This document shows positions 1-12,670 of a stretch of DNA of 64,000 bases, one piece after another; the first letter of the stretch is position 1; each line of letters starts with the position of its first letter. The notes beneath the pieces were generated by a model, which worked only from the letters and a program-made list of their open reading frames with translations, did no database searches and was not told the origin of the DNA. This DNA is from Narthecium ossifragum. Its lineage: Eukaryota > Streptophyta > Magnoliopsida > Dioscoreales > Nartheciaceae. The stretch is taken from assembly GCA_963920575.1 (NCBI GenBank), contig OY986963.1:3510896-3574895 (forward strand), in the 5' to 3' direction. The position numbers and the translations under genes are program-made.

Positions 1-171
1 GTTATCTTAACCCCACACCAAACAGGGGCTACGTGACGGATGAATGTCCTAGGTGGAACCTATGTGTCATGATAATCCTAAGTTGAGGAGGGTTTAATGA
101 AAGAAAGTTATTGGATGGTTATTAGGGTGGGGTTGATGGTTACCCTACCATGTGGCAGGGGGCACAACTAG
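1..171 (+). mobile_element. Helitron 3' terminus (5' end outside window)
   Basis: The 3' end shows a hairpin at 143-160 (CCCTACCA, short spacer, TGGCAGGG, one mismatch), then about 7 bases, then CTAG at 168-171 followed by T. Hairpin plus CTRR plus host T is the Helitron 3' signature. The body (58-150) resembles the Helitron at 41439-41749, including the shared text AATGTCCTAGGTGG. The 5' TC end is not visible, so the element may start before the window. Confidence 0.6.
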
Positions 172-405
172 TATATATATATTAAGCTAAGCAGCATTTA
201 GTTCATGAATAATAACTTTATATTACACATTATATTCGGAGAGCATGTGCTAAGATTGTATAAGAAAAAATGAGGACAATGAAGGTAGTTTAGAAAAAGA
301 AATAATACAAGAGTGGCATGTTTGGTTTGCTATATGGGATAGGGATAATTAATACATCATATATGTCATACGGTGAACAGTTTAAAAATAATTTCTAATA
401 CTCTA

Positions 406-623
406 ACCCCCGTTTGGTATTGGAATAAGTTTTTTTGGATTAAGAGAAAATAGGATTAGACGGGTTTTGAAAAGGTGACGTAATGTGGGTAAGAAAAGAT
501 AAAGAAGAATGTGATAGGTGAAATAATGATAATTCCATAATCATTACTTTGATGTTTGGATAAAAAATAAAAATGAGGGTGATAAAATGAGGGTATCTCT
601 TTTATCCCTCAACCAAACGAGAG
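406..623. mobile_element. Harbinger/Tourist-like MITE with 3-bp target duplication
   Basis: Terminal repeats CCCCGTTTGGT and ACCAAACGAGAG face each other, flanked by direct CTA at 403-405 and 624-626. The 218 bp insert is absent from the duplicated copy near 14600, which gives an approximate empty site. A related element in opposite orientation lies at 16711-16930. TIRs containing GTTTGGT with a CTA target duplication are typical of PIF/Harbinger MITEs. Confidence 0.65.
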
Positions 624-1129
624 CTAAATTGTTTGGTGCAACATAAGATTAGAGTTCGTAAAAGATGAGAGCTCTGATATCGGATCGCTTATTGACCTAT
701 ATATATACTAGACACAGACGCGCGCGCGGGCCTGCGCGCACAGAGATATGTACTGACATATATGACACCGATGTATAATATTTCTTAAGATATCATCTAT
801 ATATTATATATATATATATAACAGTAAGGCCGGCCATTGATTATGGTCTTTATGAAGATAAATAATTCAGTAAATTTTGTATAAAATTATACCAATTCAG
901 AGGTGATATAAAATTATACGGCAAGCATCTAATTTATTAAAGTTTCCAACTTAAAATATTATATAATTCGCTGTCGCACCAAGCAGTGTATTACAATGAT
1001 GACATAATTTTATATTATATATTCTCTTTTCTTTTTCTTTTTTTAAAAATGAGTCTGAAGGATAGGTGATTACAACGGATTAACCACGCTCAGTTACCAC
1101 AGGTTCATCGCGGGCGGCAAAGCCAACTA

Positions 1130-1400
1130 CAAGAGATGCGACCCACACGGACCTGATCAACTACAAAATCCTCCTGATTATGCTTATGAGGAATATGCGA
1201 GAATTGGATATTTTTGAACTCCTCGTCAACCACCAAATCTCAGCAGTCAGCACCCTCCCAAGACAAGATAAACGGCCATTAACCAGGTCAATAGCCGCAG
1301 CTGAGTTTGCTTCCACTAAAACAGACACCGCTCTCGTGCAAACAGCTTCCATGCATCAAGCTCTTCTATTAGCATCACATCAACATCATAATTCACCACT
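1130..1400 (-). pseudogene. LINE RNase H-like (RVT_3) remnant
   Basis: On the minus strand, frames with residues like VEANSAAAIDLVNG, then FKNIQFSHIPHKHNQEDF after a frame change, resemble the C-terminal RNase H-like domain of plant LINE polyproteins (ESDS...AV..IN; F.HI.R..N..AD). Frames are broken. A shortened copy is at 15450-15605, so the insertion predates the segmental duplication. Confidence 0.5.
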
Positions 1401-2570
1401 AGTTTTATATAAAATCATATCCATAGTTAGATGACGTAAAGTTATACGGCATCGAACGTATTAAATCTTTTAATATAAAATATTATTCTATCCCATTGGC
1501 ACGCCAAACAATGTATTACGATAACAATTATAAATTTTATCTTATATATTTCCTCATACAATGAGCCAAACAGGTCTTATAACATAGTATCATATGTTGC
1601 CAAGTTAGATGGTGGTTGTATTTGGGTGAATAATTTCATGTGATCATTTAATTAGACACATCCTGTATTTTTTTTACCTCTTTTTTCAAACGAGAACATG
1701 AGAAGTTTGACTGGAATTTTTAACATAGATACTTTCGAGCAATGATTGCTTCCCCTTTTTTAACACTAGTGTTCTCATTTGATCAATTATATATATATAT
1801 AGATTCTCTTATGCACCTACCATTGATCTTGCCGGTGATCATTTATCATCGGATTGCAAATAAGGCATTCTAATTAATGATGTATCACATCACAGAGCAG
1901 TAGCCCTCCATGGCAACCACGGAACTGGAATAATACTCAACTGAAAGGGACGCATGAATACATATATACAATGATATGATAGGGACACTTCCATATGATA
2001 ATTTTAAAAAAAATAAAGATACAGATATTTCGAGGATATATAAATATATTATGTTATATTTATAACTAGTAAGTCCTCCTGTCACATGGCAGGCTAATCA
2101 CCATCTCTTTCCAACTTCCCTAGTGACTCCTCACTAAACCCCCTATTAACTTTCTTCTCTCCTCTACTATATAACCCTCTCCACATAGGCTCCACGTAGG
2201 ATAACATGATGGTTAAGTTATAACTATTCTGTCATATAATGATGATATATAATTAATTTATATTAACGTATATTAGTTTTGAGAGAAAAAAATGATCAAA
2301 GAGGAAAGTTATCAAACAGTACTTTTAAATATAATACTCTTCAGACACGTATATATATATCCGATTATCTCTTTGAATTTCATTTTTTTTTAATATAAAT
2401 AGTTCGATATGTATCCGTGATATTACCTCATTTGTATTCTTTACATATGCCATATTTTAACTAATTATTTCATTAGCAAAAATATCATGTATCATATACG
2501 TATCGGGGAGTATCAGGCCCAGCATCATCCGACACGTGTAGGATACTCCTACGCGGCTACGGGTCCTGAT

Positions 2571-4239
2571 CATATGATTTATCCATGCTTGTTTGTGGTA
2601 AAAGTCTTATTAACATAAGATTTATGTCACTAGCATTTATGACACAAGGCACGCTCAAGAATTTTTATTTTTATTTTAAAGAAGTGAGCCAAAACAAGGT
2701 GGATAGAGAGTTACAGGAGATAAGTAAAAAGAAATCAAAATTACATAATTATAAAAAAAATCTACCGATTAATCAAATCCAAGAGCAAAGATCCAGAAAC
2801 GACGCCAAGCATTCCTCCACCGTAAGCTGCAAGCTAGCCAAAGCATCTGTATAGCCCACCAGGTCCGGAAAACCGACAGAGGTAGAACAGATATCTCTCA
2901 ACAAAAGAGAAAGGTCAGCTGGTCAAGTTATTCGCCCATTGATACATCTAATCAAATAGTGTGCATATGATTGAATCAAAATTTTAGCACATCTGTGTTC
3001 ACATGCAAGTGACGAGGCATGTTCAAGATGGTGTTTCACGGAGGCATGTCATAAATAACAATATTTAAAAACTTTGATTTGACACCTAAGATTCAACACT
3101 TCTTAGTCGTGGTTTTTGACTAGAGACGGACATTGTTGTAAGTTTTTATTAAGAAAAGATGGAAAAAAAGAGGAAGTTTATTAATTGGAAATGTAATAAA
3201 AAGAAAAAAAGAAAAAAAAAAGATTTTTTAAATCACAGAAGGCAATTTTACGCCCGAAAGACGGAAAGAGCATTTATGATGCACTACGCAGATTTGACCG
3301 GGCAGGGATCGACCTATCTAGAGTGAATCACGTAAATTCGTATGTCTTTGTTTTCGATTTCTTTGCTTCTTATTCTCAGATAATCCTAACATTATTAAGC
3401 TCTTAACTTCAACGGTTGGTTTTAAACTGATATCATCAAATCAGTAGTCACGAGTTCGAATCCTAAACATATGTCACGCATTCCGCCCTCAACTAGGCTT
3501 GATGATGGGTCTATGCCTGACCATGTTTCCTTGCAACTTCCTTAGCATATTCAAAACCGTGTTTGTCAAATTAGAAGTCTGTTTGACGGGGAAGAACACA
3601 TTATCTTATCTATATAACAGACACTCCGTAACACGGGCCTTGTTCAGAAAGAACACATGTAGAAAATGCTGGTTGTTGGTCAGGATGTGAGCCCGGAAGT
3701 CATTGATTTGAAGAGAATGAGAGACCCAGGAAGCATTGCATGTATAAAGAAGCCCACTTGGTGGTGGAGAACATGTCATCTCCCTTGGTCTCCTGTCCCA
3801 ATGTTTGAAACAATCAAAGGTGCATTCAATAGGTATATGATATTAAGCTAGACTAGTTTTCTTGATTCCTTACCTAAAGAAAACAAAAAATCTTCAACCA
3901 TTTTCCCTTATCGGTTTTCATAATATGTGGGTATGAAAATGGTTGGAATTAACTGGTGGTGATAGGGTAGGCAAAATGCCCCGTCATAGCTCTCCGTTAG
4001 CGAAGATGAATCAGAAACATCTTCACAAGAGACTAAAACAAAAAAAACATTAACTAGTGCTTTGCTTTGTGTGATTAATTAATTGCTAGATAACACTGAA
4101 CATCTTATTTAATTTGTTACAGATAGAATACAACATGCTCATAGTGTCAACTGTTGATACAAACAACTGTGCTTTGAGATAGTTCATAGACATGAACATT
4201 TGTTGTTGCCTCAAAACAAGACAGACATCGAATTGCTTA
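2571..4239. other. Intergenic, no gene recognised
   Basis: AT-rich sequence downstream of the Derlin stop. A weak B-box-like stretch (GAGTTCGAATCC, about 3452-3463) could belong to a SINE but has no convincing A box. A reading frame at 3666-3848 (+, 61 codons, with KKPTWWWRTCHLPW) is not recognised and has no supporting gene structure. Nothing else can be supported. Confidence 0.5.
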
Positions 4240-6788
4240 TTATTGGTTCAATCTGTAGCTTCTTCCACGGAACGCGACGCCTGCGTGCGAATCAGGTTGC
4301 ACAGGGCTGTTCATCTGTTCCCCCTTCCCCCAGTACGCAACAAGTTTGTGACTATTTTGTATTAAGGATAGATATAAACATGTATTAAGAGCAAAAGAAC
4401 TCAATAACAAGACTCTACTTCTATCAGCAATTATATCATAATAACACGTGTTGTGAATTAGCAAAGGGTGTATATACTATAAATGAAGGTTTTATTGACT
4501 ACTTTGTCATTTTAGCTATTTCTGTAATTTTTTAAAAAAATTTTATCAAAGTTTTCATGCTTCAATTCACACATACGAAAACAAACTAAATTTCTTGAAG
4601 AGCTTCCTAAGCAATATGGAAAGATCATAGTCGCCGGTATAAATGGAGGTGCTTGCTAAGAGGGTGTGTAGGCTGGCGGAGGAATTACAAGCCAGATCAG
4701 CAATCACAGCATGATGGCTTCTTTGTACAAGTGGATGCTACTATTAATCAACGGTTGCAATCTGCTGTGATTGTTGTAGTGTGTGGTCGGGAGATCGTTT
4801 GGTGTGGGCAATGGGGAGGCCTATCCAAACGGACAATATTTTGGCATCCGAATCGTTAGCTATTGAGGCTACATTGGTACGTGCACAACATGAGGGGCTC
4901 AAGCGTTTTGTGATTGAATCAGATTCAAAGGGGGCGGTGGATATCATCAATGTCTTCAGGTTATGGCCTACTTAGGTGGAGTATTTGGCAAGGAACATAT
5001 GGTCCGAGGTGCTATGTTTTGATTCTGTAATTTTCTTGCATATTCTTAGAACTTTCAATGCTGATGTAGATTGTATTACGAAGTGGTGTTGCCGCTCTAA
5101 AGCCCCATTTAGGTGGACTTTAGAGGACAGGCAGGGACTTTGGATTTGGTGTTGTAATACCAACCTTCGGGCTGAAGTAATCAAAAAAAAAAAATAGTCG
5201 CCGGTATAAAGGATACACCCATAGAGGAGTCTTCAGGATGCTCTTTCCTCCAGAAAGAGGATATAGAACTGCAAGGAAATAGTACAGGTGCCCAGCAAGG
5301 ATTCCCATGATATGAGGCTTCAAAGGGTTGCTGAGCACCAAATCCAAAGCAAGCATTGTCCATGGAAGATAAACACCCTAATAAATTTTCATAAGATCAA
5401 GTTAGCCATAAAATATATCAATCCATTTTTCTCAAAAAAGAAGAAGAATAAGCCGCAACAAAAGCAGTAGAGCAATATCTGAGTTCTGATCTATGGTGTT
5501 TCAGTACTGCAGTTATGAATTCAGCAAGCTTTTCAAAGAAATTTAACAGTCAACTTTGTTTTGGAAAGATTAGTGGTACCTTAATGGTGACTATGCCGAA
5601 GATGCTGATCTGAGAATTCGGCACCTCCCTCGACCAAACGTAGAGAGTCATGAACACCAATGAAGGACCCATGACCGGAAAGTAAAGTATCGGGATCATA
5701 TTGATAAGCTACAGTTGAAGGAAAATTATATCTGAAAATCTATTTAGAGAAGAATAAGTGTACGTAGTAGTGTTTATGATTTCTTTACCAGGAGTGACAA
5801 TGCTCCAAAAATCATCATCCATAGGAAATCAGCAGTTCTCTTTTTAAAGGGGCCATTCTCCAATAGAACACCATACCTTGCTCTGAAGAACAAAGTAATT
5901 AAAAAGCTCAAATCATATATCAATTGTGCAGTTGCTGGCATTTGAATAAAAAATTATTGATGGTTATGTCTGTCATATATTGTGTAACATGTGCATTCTT
6001 TTATATTAAGTGTCAATTAGGACTACCTACATTGATATCGAAATCTCGAGACCGAATTTTATATGTAATTGATTTGAGTAACTTGTAGTGAAGGAAAAAT
6101 TAGTCATTATTGAGTTTCAGGGAAGGTTCTTACAGCATCAGAAGGTGAAATCCGAAATACATGGAAAACGGGCCGAGGAAGAAGCAGCTTGTCACAAGTC
6201 TCCATACCTGCAGCATTTACGGACAAATAAATCAAGTAGTAATCAAGCAAAGAGTATCAATGGCACAATATATTTTTAAGCTAAACCTATTGTATCTGAA
6301 CAACTGCATAGATAGATAAAAGGCACAAGTTTGTGTCACATAGTGGCACAATAGTATCAATGGCACACCTGAAACTGTCTCAGAACAAGCTCATAGGACA
6401 GCCAAATATATCGGTAATCGATCAAGTTGAGGCTGTTAGCCGTCGTCGTCATAAGACAAAGAACTCCATAGGTCTTTGCCACGGGCGGAAGTGATCGGTA
6501 GTATCTGCAAAACATGCATTATTACAACCATACTGTGGAAATCAATCATCCTCACAATTAATTCCATGTTGCATGCTTTGATTACACATGTATATATGTT
6601 TATGAATATATATGAACATAAACAGCAAGCTCTAAGTTTTGAACATGATAGAGTTTAATTAATTGAAGCTGAAGTTTTTTCTTCTTCTTTTTCTTGAATC
6701 TATAGCAAAAAAGAAGAAGAAAACAATGATAGAGAAAATTATGACTTTGATTTTGGGGAGGAAAAACATACTCTCCTGGTGTAGTCAT
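4240..6788 (-). CDS. DER1: Derlin-1-like ER membrane protein, 7 exons, 240 aa
   Basis: Coding exons from the start: 6772-6788, 6369-6504, 6134-6207, 5789-5882, 5580-5708, 5217-5377, 4240-4351. All junctions are GT-AG and in phase, giving 723 nt (240 codons plus stop), the usual plant Derlin length. It starts MTTPGEYYRSLPPV and carries the WR motif of the first loop (W53-R54), RYGVLLENGPFKKRTADFLW, LYVWSREVPN, NPLKPHIMGILAGHLYYF and a tail ending AFRGRSYRLNQ. Derlins are rhomboid-like, inactive multi-pass ER proteins that help retrotranslocate misfolded proteins for degradation (ERAD, with CDC48 and E3 ligases). Intron 6 holds a LINE insertion. The upstream region and start codon are duplicated near 16228, but the body is not. 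The first coding piece is only 17 nt. Confidence 0.93.
4644..5194 (+). mobile_element. 5'-truncated LINE in Derlin intron 6, with 16-bp target duplication
   Basis: A 551 bp insert ends in an A-run (5183-5194) and is flanked by perfect 16-bp repeats TAGTCGCCGGTATAAA at 4628-4643 and 5195-5210. It encodes the RNase H-like end of a LINE polyprotein with broken frames: VIESDSKGAVDIINVFRLWP, then NIWSEVLCFDSVIFLHILR and NADVDCITKWC. It lies antisense to Derlin and only a few bases inside intron 6, whose donor is at 5216-5215. It belongs to the same LINE family as 46986-47290 (shared FRLWP and FLHI). Confidence 0.92.
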
Positions 6789-8096
6789 TGAGCCAACAGC
6801 AACACTAGAGCTTTGCTATATCACTAGTTTGGTTTCAGTGTTCTGCACACAGCCAAGAGTAGTGTTTCAAGAACTTATAGTTGGGGTCAACTGTGGAAGC
6901 TTAGGTCTTTCTAATGCTGTCAAGTCAACTGTGGAAAAGTTAAGAAGTCAACTGTCATGATGGTGAGGGTCGACTTCTTCTTGGAATGGATTGCCTATTT
7001 ATTATTATCTTTGGAGAATTTAGTCGTAGAAAAGAAAAAGGGGGGAGTCTTGTGATCCAAGTCTGAGAACATTCGATGAACCTTTAAAAATAGTTGGAAT
7101 GGATTGCCTATAAATGGTGAGTATCATTTATTTGTATTATGGGTTAATTACACGTCTGTCTTTTAAAAATATCATATTTATGCAATTATCTCTAAACTCT
7201 TGGTATTTACAAAAATACTCATCTATTCTATGAAATGTTGACAAAAATATTCTTCCGTCGCCCACTGTCTAATAAAAATAACTTAATCATGATTAAAAAC
7301 AAGCCGGGAGCATAAAATCACTTATTAAACACCCATTTTTACAAAAGCTTTTGATAAAATATACAGTTTTTTAAAAAAATTTCTCATAAATTAGAGGATA
7401 TTTTTGTACAAAAAATTCGAGGACAAGTGTGTGAAGTTTTCAAGGCACAGATATCTAATTAACCTTTCTATTATTAGCAAGCTATCCTTAAGCAAATGGC
7501 CATAAAATAGGGTCGTCATTACTTCACCTCAGAATGCCTGAACATTCCATCACAGCATTAATAAAAACGTCTCTTTGCTATCTTTCCTGGCTATAAAGAA
7601 GTCAATGCTATATTCTTGTTGAACCCACAGCCATAAGAAACCCAGTTTTCTTCCAAACTTCACAGTTGTAAGCAAACGCGTTGAACCATTCAATACATCC
7701 TTTTCAAACAGTTAAAGCGACGATCACCATTCACACAATGAGAGGACTGGCTTTTAACACAACCAAACCAAGGATGATGATGCCCATCAACAGAGGATTT
7801 GTAAGAGGAGCCTCATTAAAAAAAAATATTACTGCAAATTTTTTATACAACTATTGTGCCACCAATGAAGATAAAGATGTTGTAATTACATAAAGAAAAG
7901 AAAAGAAAGCCTTACTGAAAAAGATCAAGTTCACATGTTTCCTAAATTACACGATCAACATATATATGCTGCATCTTTTGTGGAGTAATATCCAGATAAA
8001 TGCGTGTCTGCTTAAAACAAAGAGAAGTATATTTACATTTCTATATCCTTGAAGCTGATCTTTGTGAAAAGCAAACTCTACTCGGTGCAAGTAGAC
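6789..8096. other. Derlin upstream region and USP-gene downstream region
   Basis: 6780-6890 is the Derlin 5' flank, which recurs at 16228-16345. 7711-8096 recurs at 17521-18005. A terminal-inverted-repeat element occupies 7142-7464. The two genes are on the same strand, about 1.3 kb apart. No gene is seen in the gap. A 70-codon frame at 7681-7893 is not supported by composition or similarity. Confidence 0.6.
7142..7464. mobile_element. Short TIR element (MITE, possibly MULE-type)
   Basis: The ends read GGTTAATTA and TAATTAACC, and the similarity between the two arms extends inward for about 80 bases with gaps (ATTATCTCTAAACTC..., against GAGGATATTTTTGTA read inverted). It is 323 bp and non-coding. 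I could not find a clear target duplication. It is absent from the duplicated copy around 16400-17520. Confidence 0.45.
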
Positions 8097-9757
8097 TCAA
8101 AGTTGCTTACTGCTACAAGGTTCAAATTCACGATCTCCTGATATATATGTAGTGTCTGCAATGAAGAAATCGTGTGCAAGAAGTGCATCAACCGAGTTAT
8201 CATCACCAATTGCACGTTCATCTGTCCCAGTCGCCGTTGTACGTACTGATAACAATGTTCCTTTTGAAACAACATAAACTGTGCAGAAGTCGGGAACACA
8301 TTCTGAGATTCTGCAGACCATTTTGCTGCTCCTGCACTTCCTACAAATGTATGGAAAACCGCAATGATGACAGATAAGAAAGCATTACTGAATACATGCA
8401 TGTGAATGCCTTGAGATAATACACATGCTTTAGGAAGAAGAGAAGGAAACATTTAATCAATTGTAATGGATACTTGAAAAGACAATAACAAGGAGGAAAG
8501 GGTTGTGTATAAGAACATGATCCTAGATAAATGAGATCAGTACATCCAAAGAATAACTATCTTCTGGCACGAAACTATTCACTTGACAATACAGTACCTA
8601 GAAAACATTCCTGGAGAAGCACCTAGCACAAGCTTGCTGATTTTGAATTTAGCAATCTCTCGTGATATGGCCCGGGCAACGTCATCTTCTTCAATGACCA
8701 CGGCTTGTGCTTCTACCTGAAATAGAACTTGGCTCCTGTTAGGTAATTTTCATTTTGGATGAAGTTAGATGTTTGGCAATTCGAAGAGTAGATAAAGGGG
8801 TTGACCTTTCTTTTAGCACAAAGTTTCTTGTATGGAAGCAGCAAAGCTTTCGTTTTCCATTGAATATCTTTAATATGTGCAGAGGCAACTAACTCGTTCG
8901 CTTTTGAGATAGGAAGATAAATCCCCACTGGATAGAGAAGCACCCGACTTACGAAGTTAGACAAAAACGAATCAATGACAGAGGGAATGTAAATGAAGCT
9001 GTAGGTGAAATCACACACACACACACACACACATTCAGTGAGAGCTGATACCAATCCATGGACATACGACCTTTGAGTATGTATTTCCTGATACATGGTA
9101 TTAGTTTCAGAAATAGCACAATCTCATCAAGTTCTGTACAAACAATTTAGCAACCTTAAAGTAGACTCCTTTAGCAATGAAAGTGAAGTCATTAAGTTTC
9201 CAAGAAGATGTGGTGTCAGCTATGTAAACAAGAATGTTGGCTCTCACAAGTGACGAATATTTTACATCTTAATTGCAATCAACGAAATGCATTGGGATGC
9301 AAGAAATTTCTTGGAACACATGCCTAACTAAAATACTACAAACTATTCTGGTATCAATTCAAACACTTCAAAAACCTTCTCAGAGCCAATAATGCAAACA
9401 GAAAACATTCATCCAATAAATCTGTCAAACTATTCATAGAATTTGCAAAATAAAAATTTGAATTACTAATTCCATGATATCTATATGAAAGATAGTAAGC
9501 TTATTGCTAACCATTATAACAAAAACCACGATGACCGGAAGCTTTTAGCCGAAAGTATAGACTGTCTTACTTGGAGTAGGAATCATTGTGATCTTTGGAC
9601 GAACATGTAAAATCCTGAACAATACTCTTCCTTCTGCAGTGAATTTCTCCAGGGCCCATTTAACTGCATACAAGCTGTTTTTGTCTCCATTTACTTCAAC
9701 AGCCACAGTAATAGGAGATGGCAACGATACATCGTCCACGACTTCTTCAATCTCCAT
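8097..9757 (-). CDS. USP-domain protein, PUB35/PUB52-type N-terminal module, 4 exons, 223 aa
   Basis: Exons 9571-9757, 8806-8927, 8598-8716 and 8340-8097 join in phase, giving 672 nt. The protein starts MEIEEVVDDVSLPSPITVAV, then NSLYAVKWALEKF, HVRPKITMIPTPMG, LLLPYKKLCAKRKVEAQAV, KISKLVLGASPG and CVPDFCTVYVVSKG. This is the universal-stress-protein-like ATP-binding fold found at the N terminus of plant U-box kinases such as PUB35, 51 and 52. No coiled coil, kinase or U-box follows. The frame ends at SSKQL and the next 1.3 kb holds none, so this is either a stand-alone USP protein or a truncated U-box kinase. A possible donor (GTAAGC) at 8108 could hide a further exon. The 3' end is duplicated at 17940-18092 with a 2-bp frameshifting indel. 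Confidence 0.75.
9012..9033. repeat. (CA)n microsatellite
   Basis: Eleven uninterrupted CA units in intron 1 of the USP-domain gene. Confidence 0.95.
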
Positions 9758-12153
9758 TTGCTTACGTTCTTATGCTCAAAACCCACGTATAACAAGCCAG
9801 TCTTCCCATGCAGAGGAACAATAAACGACTTAATTATCATGTGAAGCAATAGCCAAACTACTCAGAGGACTCAAAAGTGAAAAAATATCAGCAAGGAAGA
9901 GGGGAATAATAATCGTTTGATTCTTTGATCCTTACTGGAAACACAAGAATTAGGCATATAGATGAATACTAAAGCAACCCTGATATTAATTGGAGCTTCT
10001 AAAGCCAGAAAAGAATCAAGTGTAAACCCATTCAAGAAACAAGCAAGCATGCCAAATGTGAATATATAGAAAACGGAGACATAGATGCCAGAAAATACTA
10101 AGATAGGAAGAAACAAGGCATCCATAGCCGTAGAAAGAGCCTTCATCAATACTATTCACAATTCAAACATTTGCAGAATAGAGGCAACAGAAAAATAAAG
10201 AAATTACCAATGAAGAATCGAAGCATATCTATCCATACAAGTAAAGATAAGGATTTCGTTCATTCAATATGATTTGAATTAAGGACAATTAAATTTCAAA
10301 AACCGACGTACCAAATCAATCAGGAGCAATCAAAAGAACATGAAGCGTTTCTATAGCCAGAACATATGCAAATGAAACATAATTTCTCTACTGTATTGAA
10401 TTTATAGATTGACCGAAACTTCCTTCAGATAGGCAGCAAAACTGTTCTCGATTTCAACTAAGAACCCAATGAAAAAACAGCAAATAAATGCAAAAATTAA
10501 ACACAGAATTCAGAAAAGTGTAATGCTACAGATTAAATAACAGAAAAAAAAAGACATATAGACCATACAAAAGGCACAAGAAGACCAAGAAAAAGATCAC
10601 AAACTTTAATCATCTGAAAAATCCTGAATCACAGGTACCCAAGGGAAAATAAAATGTCAAACGCCAAACAAAAGCAACCCCCGGCCAAGGCGCCGGCTAC
10701 CGCGCCACCAACGCCCGTACCGGTGAGCTCGCCCCCGCCAGGGAGCTTCCGATGATCACCTTGGCTAGCGCATTTTTCATTTGGCGCGAAAATTTTCATT
10801 ACCACCGTCGGAGACGATGAGAGAGAGCCAGAGAGCATCGAGAGCTTAAAACCCCAACGTTTCAAAACCCCAACGTTTCAAAACCCCAGCCATCCCCACC
10901 GTCCCTGTTAAGCTGATGGATAAGGACGGTGGGGATTAAGTATTGCACATGCACACCCCACCTATTGCACCCCCCGAATCCGATTTAAATTACAATTAAA
11001 TCATGGGACCCTCTTCTTGATGTCCTATCTTTTTCCCACTTCGTTTCCTTCTTGTGATGGCCTCTAAAAATTTTTAGTACTCCAGTCCTAAATCTATAGG
11101 ATTCATCTCAGCAGATCTTGTGGTGGCCTCTAAAAATTCCTAGTACTCCAGTCCTAAATTTGTAGGATTCATCTCAGCAGATTTGCTATTGTTGGAAAAT
11201 GTGAGGGTTTCTGACCGTGCCAGATGCGTCAGATAACAACGGGATGTCATGACAGAAGAGATATAATCAAACCACAAATAAAGAAAAATAGTAGAGACAC
11301 GAGTATTTACATAAAAAACCTCTCAGCAATAACTGAAAAGAAAAACCACGGACGGCGAAGGAAGAAGCTATCTCTTCCTCAACTTCTTGGACTCTCACCA
11401 AACCTTAGCCGTCATAAGCACCGGCACACCCAACACATCAAAACCCTTTCATCCCCTTTTATAGATGTTAAAATCAAAGAAAATAAATTAATCCAAGCCG
11501 ACTTGAACACCAAGTCTAAGTCCACTAAAACCCAAACATAAACTGCTACCTTAAAGCATATGTACGTGAGTGCCTATTCAATATAGATTGGATCCGCTCC
11601 CAACATCGGATATTCTCAGCTTTTGAGTCTTCAAATGAACTAACTAATGTTTGAGTGAGCCCTAACCAATTAATGAGTTACTATCGTCTCACGTCAACTG
11701 CTCTTGGAGTCACTCATGCACTTGCTCGAACTGAGAATTGGCCCTCGACACTGCCGCTCGAGCGACCTCTTCATCCACCACTGTCGATCCTCATGCGAGG
11801 AAAAAACCCAACAGCTATGCTAACGATTCAGAGACCGCACATCCCAACTATGAACCTTTTGAAGAACAACTCCCAATTGGCAGCTACTCGTATATACTCA
11901 TATAATTAACGTGACAAGAGAACTTTCTGGAACTCTTTGAATGGATAGCCGTGTTTTTCGTTAGATATGGACGTTTTTAGAACCACTTGATAAGCATTGA
12001 CGGGATAAATCATGGATATTCCGTAATATAGGATAAGATAAGAGGGTGTTTGCAAAAAATTACCCTGAGAGAGACCGAAAAAAGAAAGTAAAAAATAAAA
12101 AAAAAAGGAAAAAAACTTGTGTGGTCAACTGAAACCTTTGAACTGACCCCATT
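9758..12153. other. Upstream of USP gene and repeat debris
   Basis: 10660-10900 is a GC-rich island that may be the promoter or 5' UTR of the USP gene. It includes a tandem CAAAACCCCAACGTTT unit around 10850-10885. A 66-bp tandem duplication lies at 11051-11182. 11195-11545 has features of a decayed copia-type LTR (it begins TGTTGGAAAA), without a proven partner. No protein-coding gene is seen. Confidence 0.45.
11051..11182. repeat. 66-bp tandem duplication
   Basis: Two adjacent units, 11051-11116 and 11117-11182, both containing GGCCTCTAAAAATT, AGTACTCCAGTCCTAAAT and AGGATTCATCTCAGCAGAT, with a few mismatches. Confidence 0.9.
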
Positions 12154-12670
12154 GTACCGTTTGGTTGCGGAATAGTCTATTTCGAGATTAGATATTATAA
12201 GGATTTGTATACTGGGATAAGTTATGGGATAAAAGTTATTTCACATTGATTTTTGATTGAAAAGTAGGAATAAGGAAGTAATAATTACTTGGGATAAGGA
12301 AATGATGCTTGATTGAAAAATGTGGAATATGAACAAGGATTGGTTAGGTGGAAAGTAAATTTCACTTTTTAATTTTCTACGAGACATATTGGTGGTTTAA
12401 TTAATAATATGATAATGCATATAATATTCACCTTGGCTTTAGTAAATTACTTAATAATATGATAATACATATAATATGATAAAGCATATAATTTAATTAA
12501 TAATATTTTCACGTTTTATTAGTTTTATGATGTATATATTCACCTTAACTTTTGAATAACATATTCGACATAAATCAACATGAATATATTATAATAAAGT
12601 ATAATATTACCACCCCCACCCATCATGTTTGATGCTTCCACCGACGAATCCCTGTCATACCAACGTACGC

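Larger units (their letters stand above)
172..2570. repeat. Segmental duplication, copy A, left part
   Basis: Long blocks match 14380-16227 in the same order and orientation: 185-400 with 14380-14600, 640-1020 with 14620-15000, 1743-2090 with 15606-15925 and 2230-2560 with 15925-16222. The blocks are visibly near-identical apart from small indels and separate transposon insertions. It holds no intact gene, only a decayed retroelement RNase H stretch and one MITE. AT-rich simple sequence occurs at 790-825 and 1785-1802. Confidence 0.8.

Noticed and set aside
3440..3470. tRNA-like B box (GAGTTCGAATCC)
   Set aside because: No A box, acceptor stem or CCA-compatible fold can be drawn; at best part of an old SINE.
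7681..7893. 70-codon frame downstream of the USP gene
   Set aside because: Its counterpart at 17521-17700 carries frame-changing indels; consistent with non-coding 3' flank.
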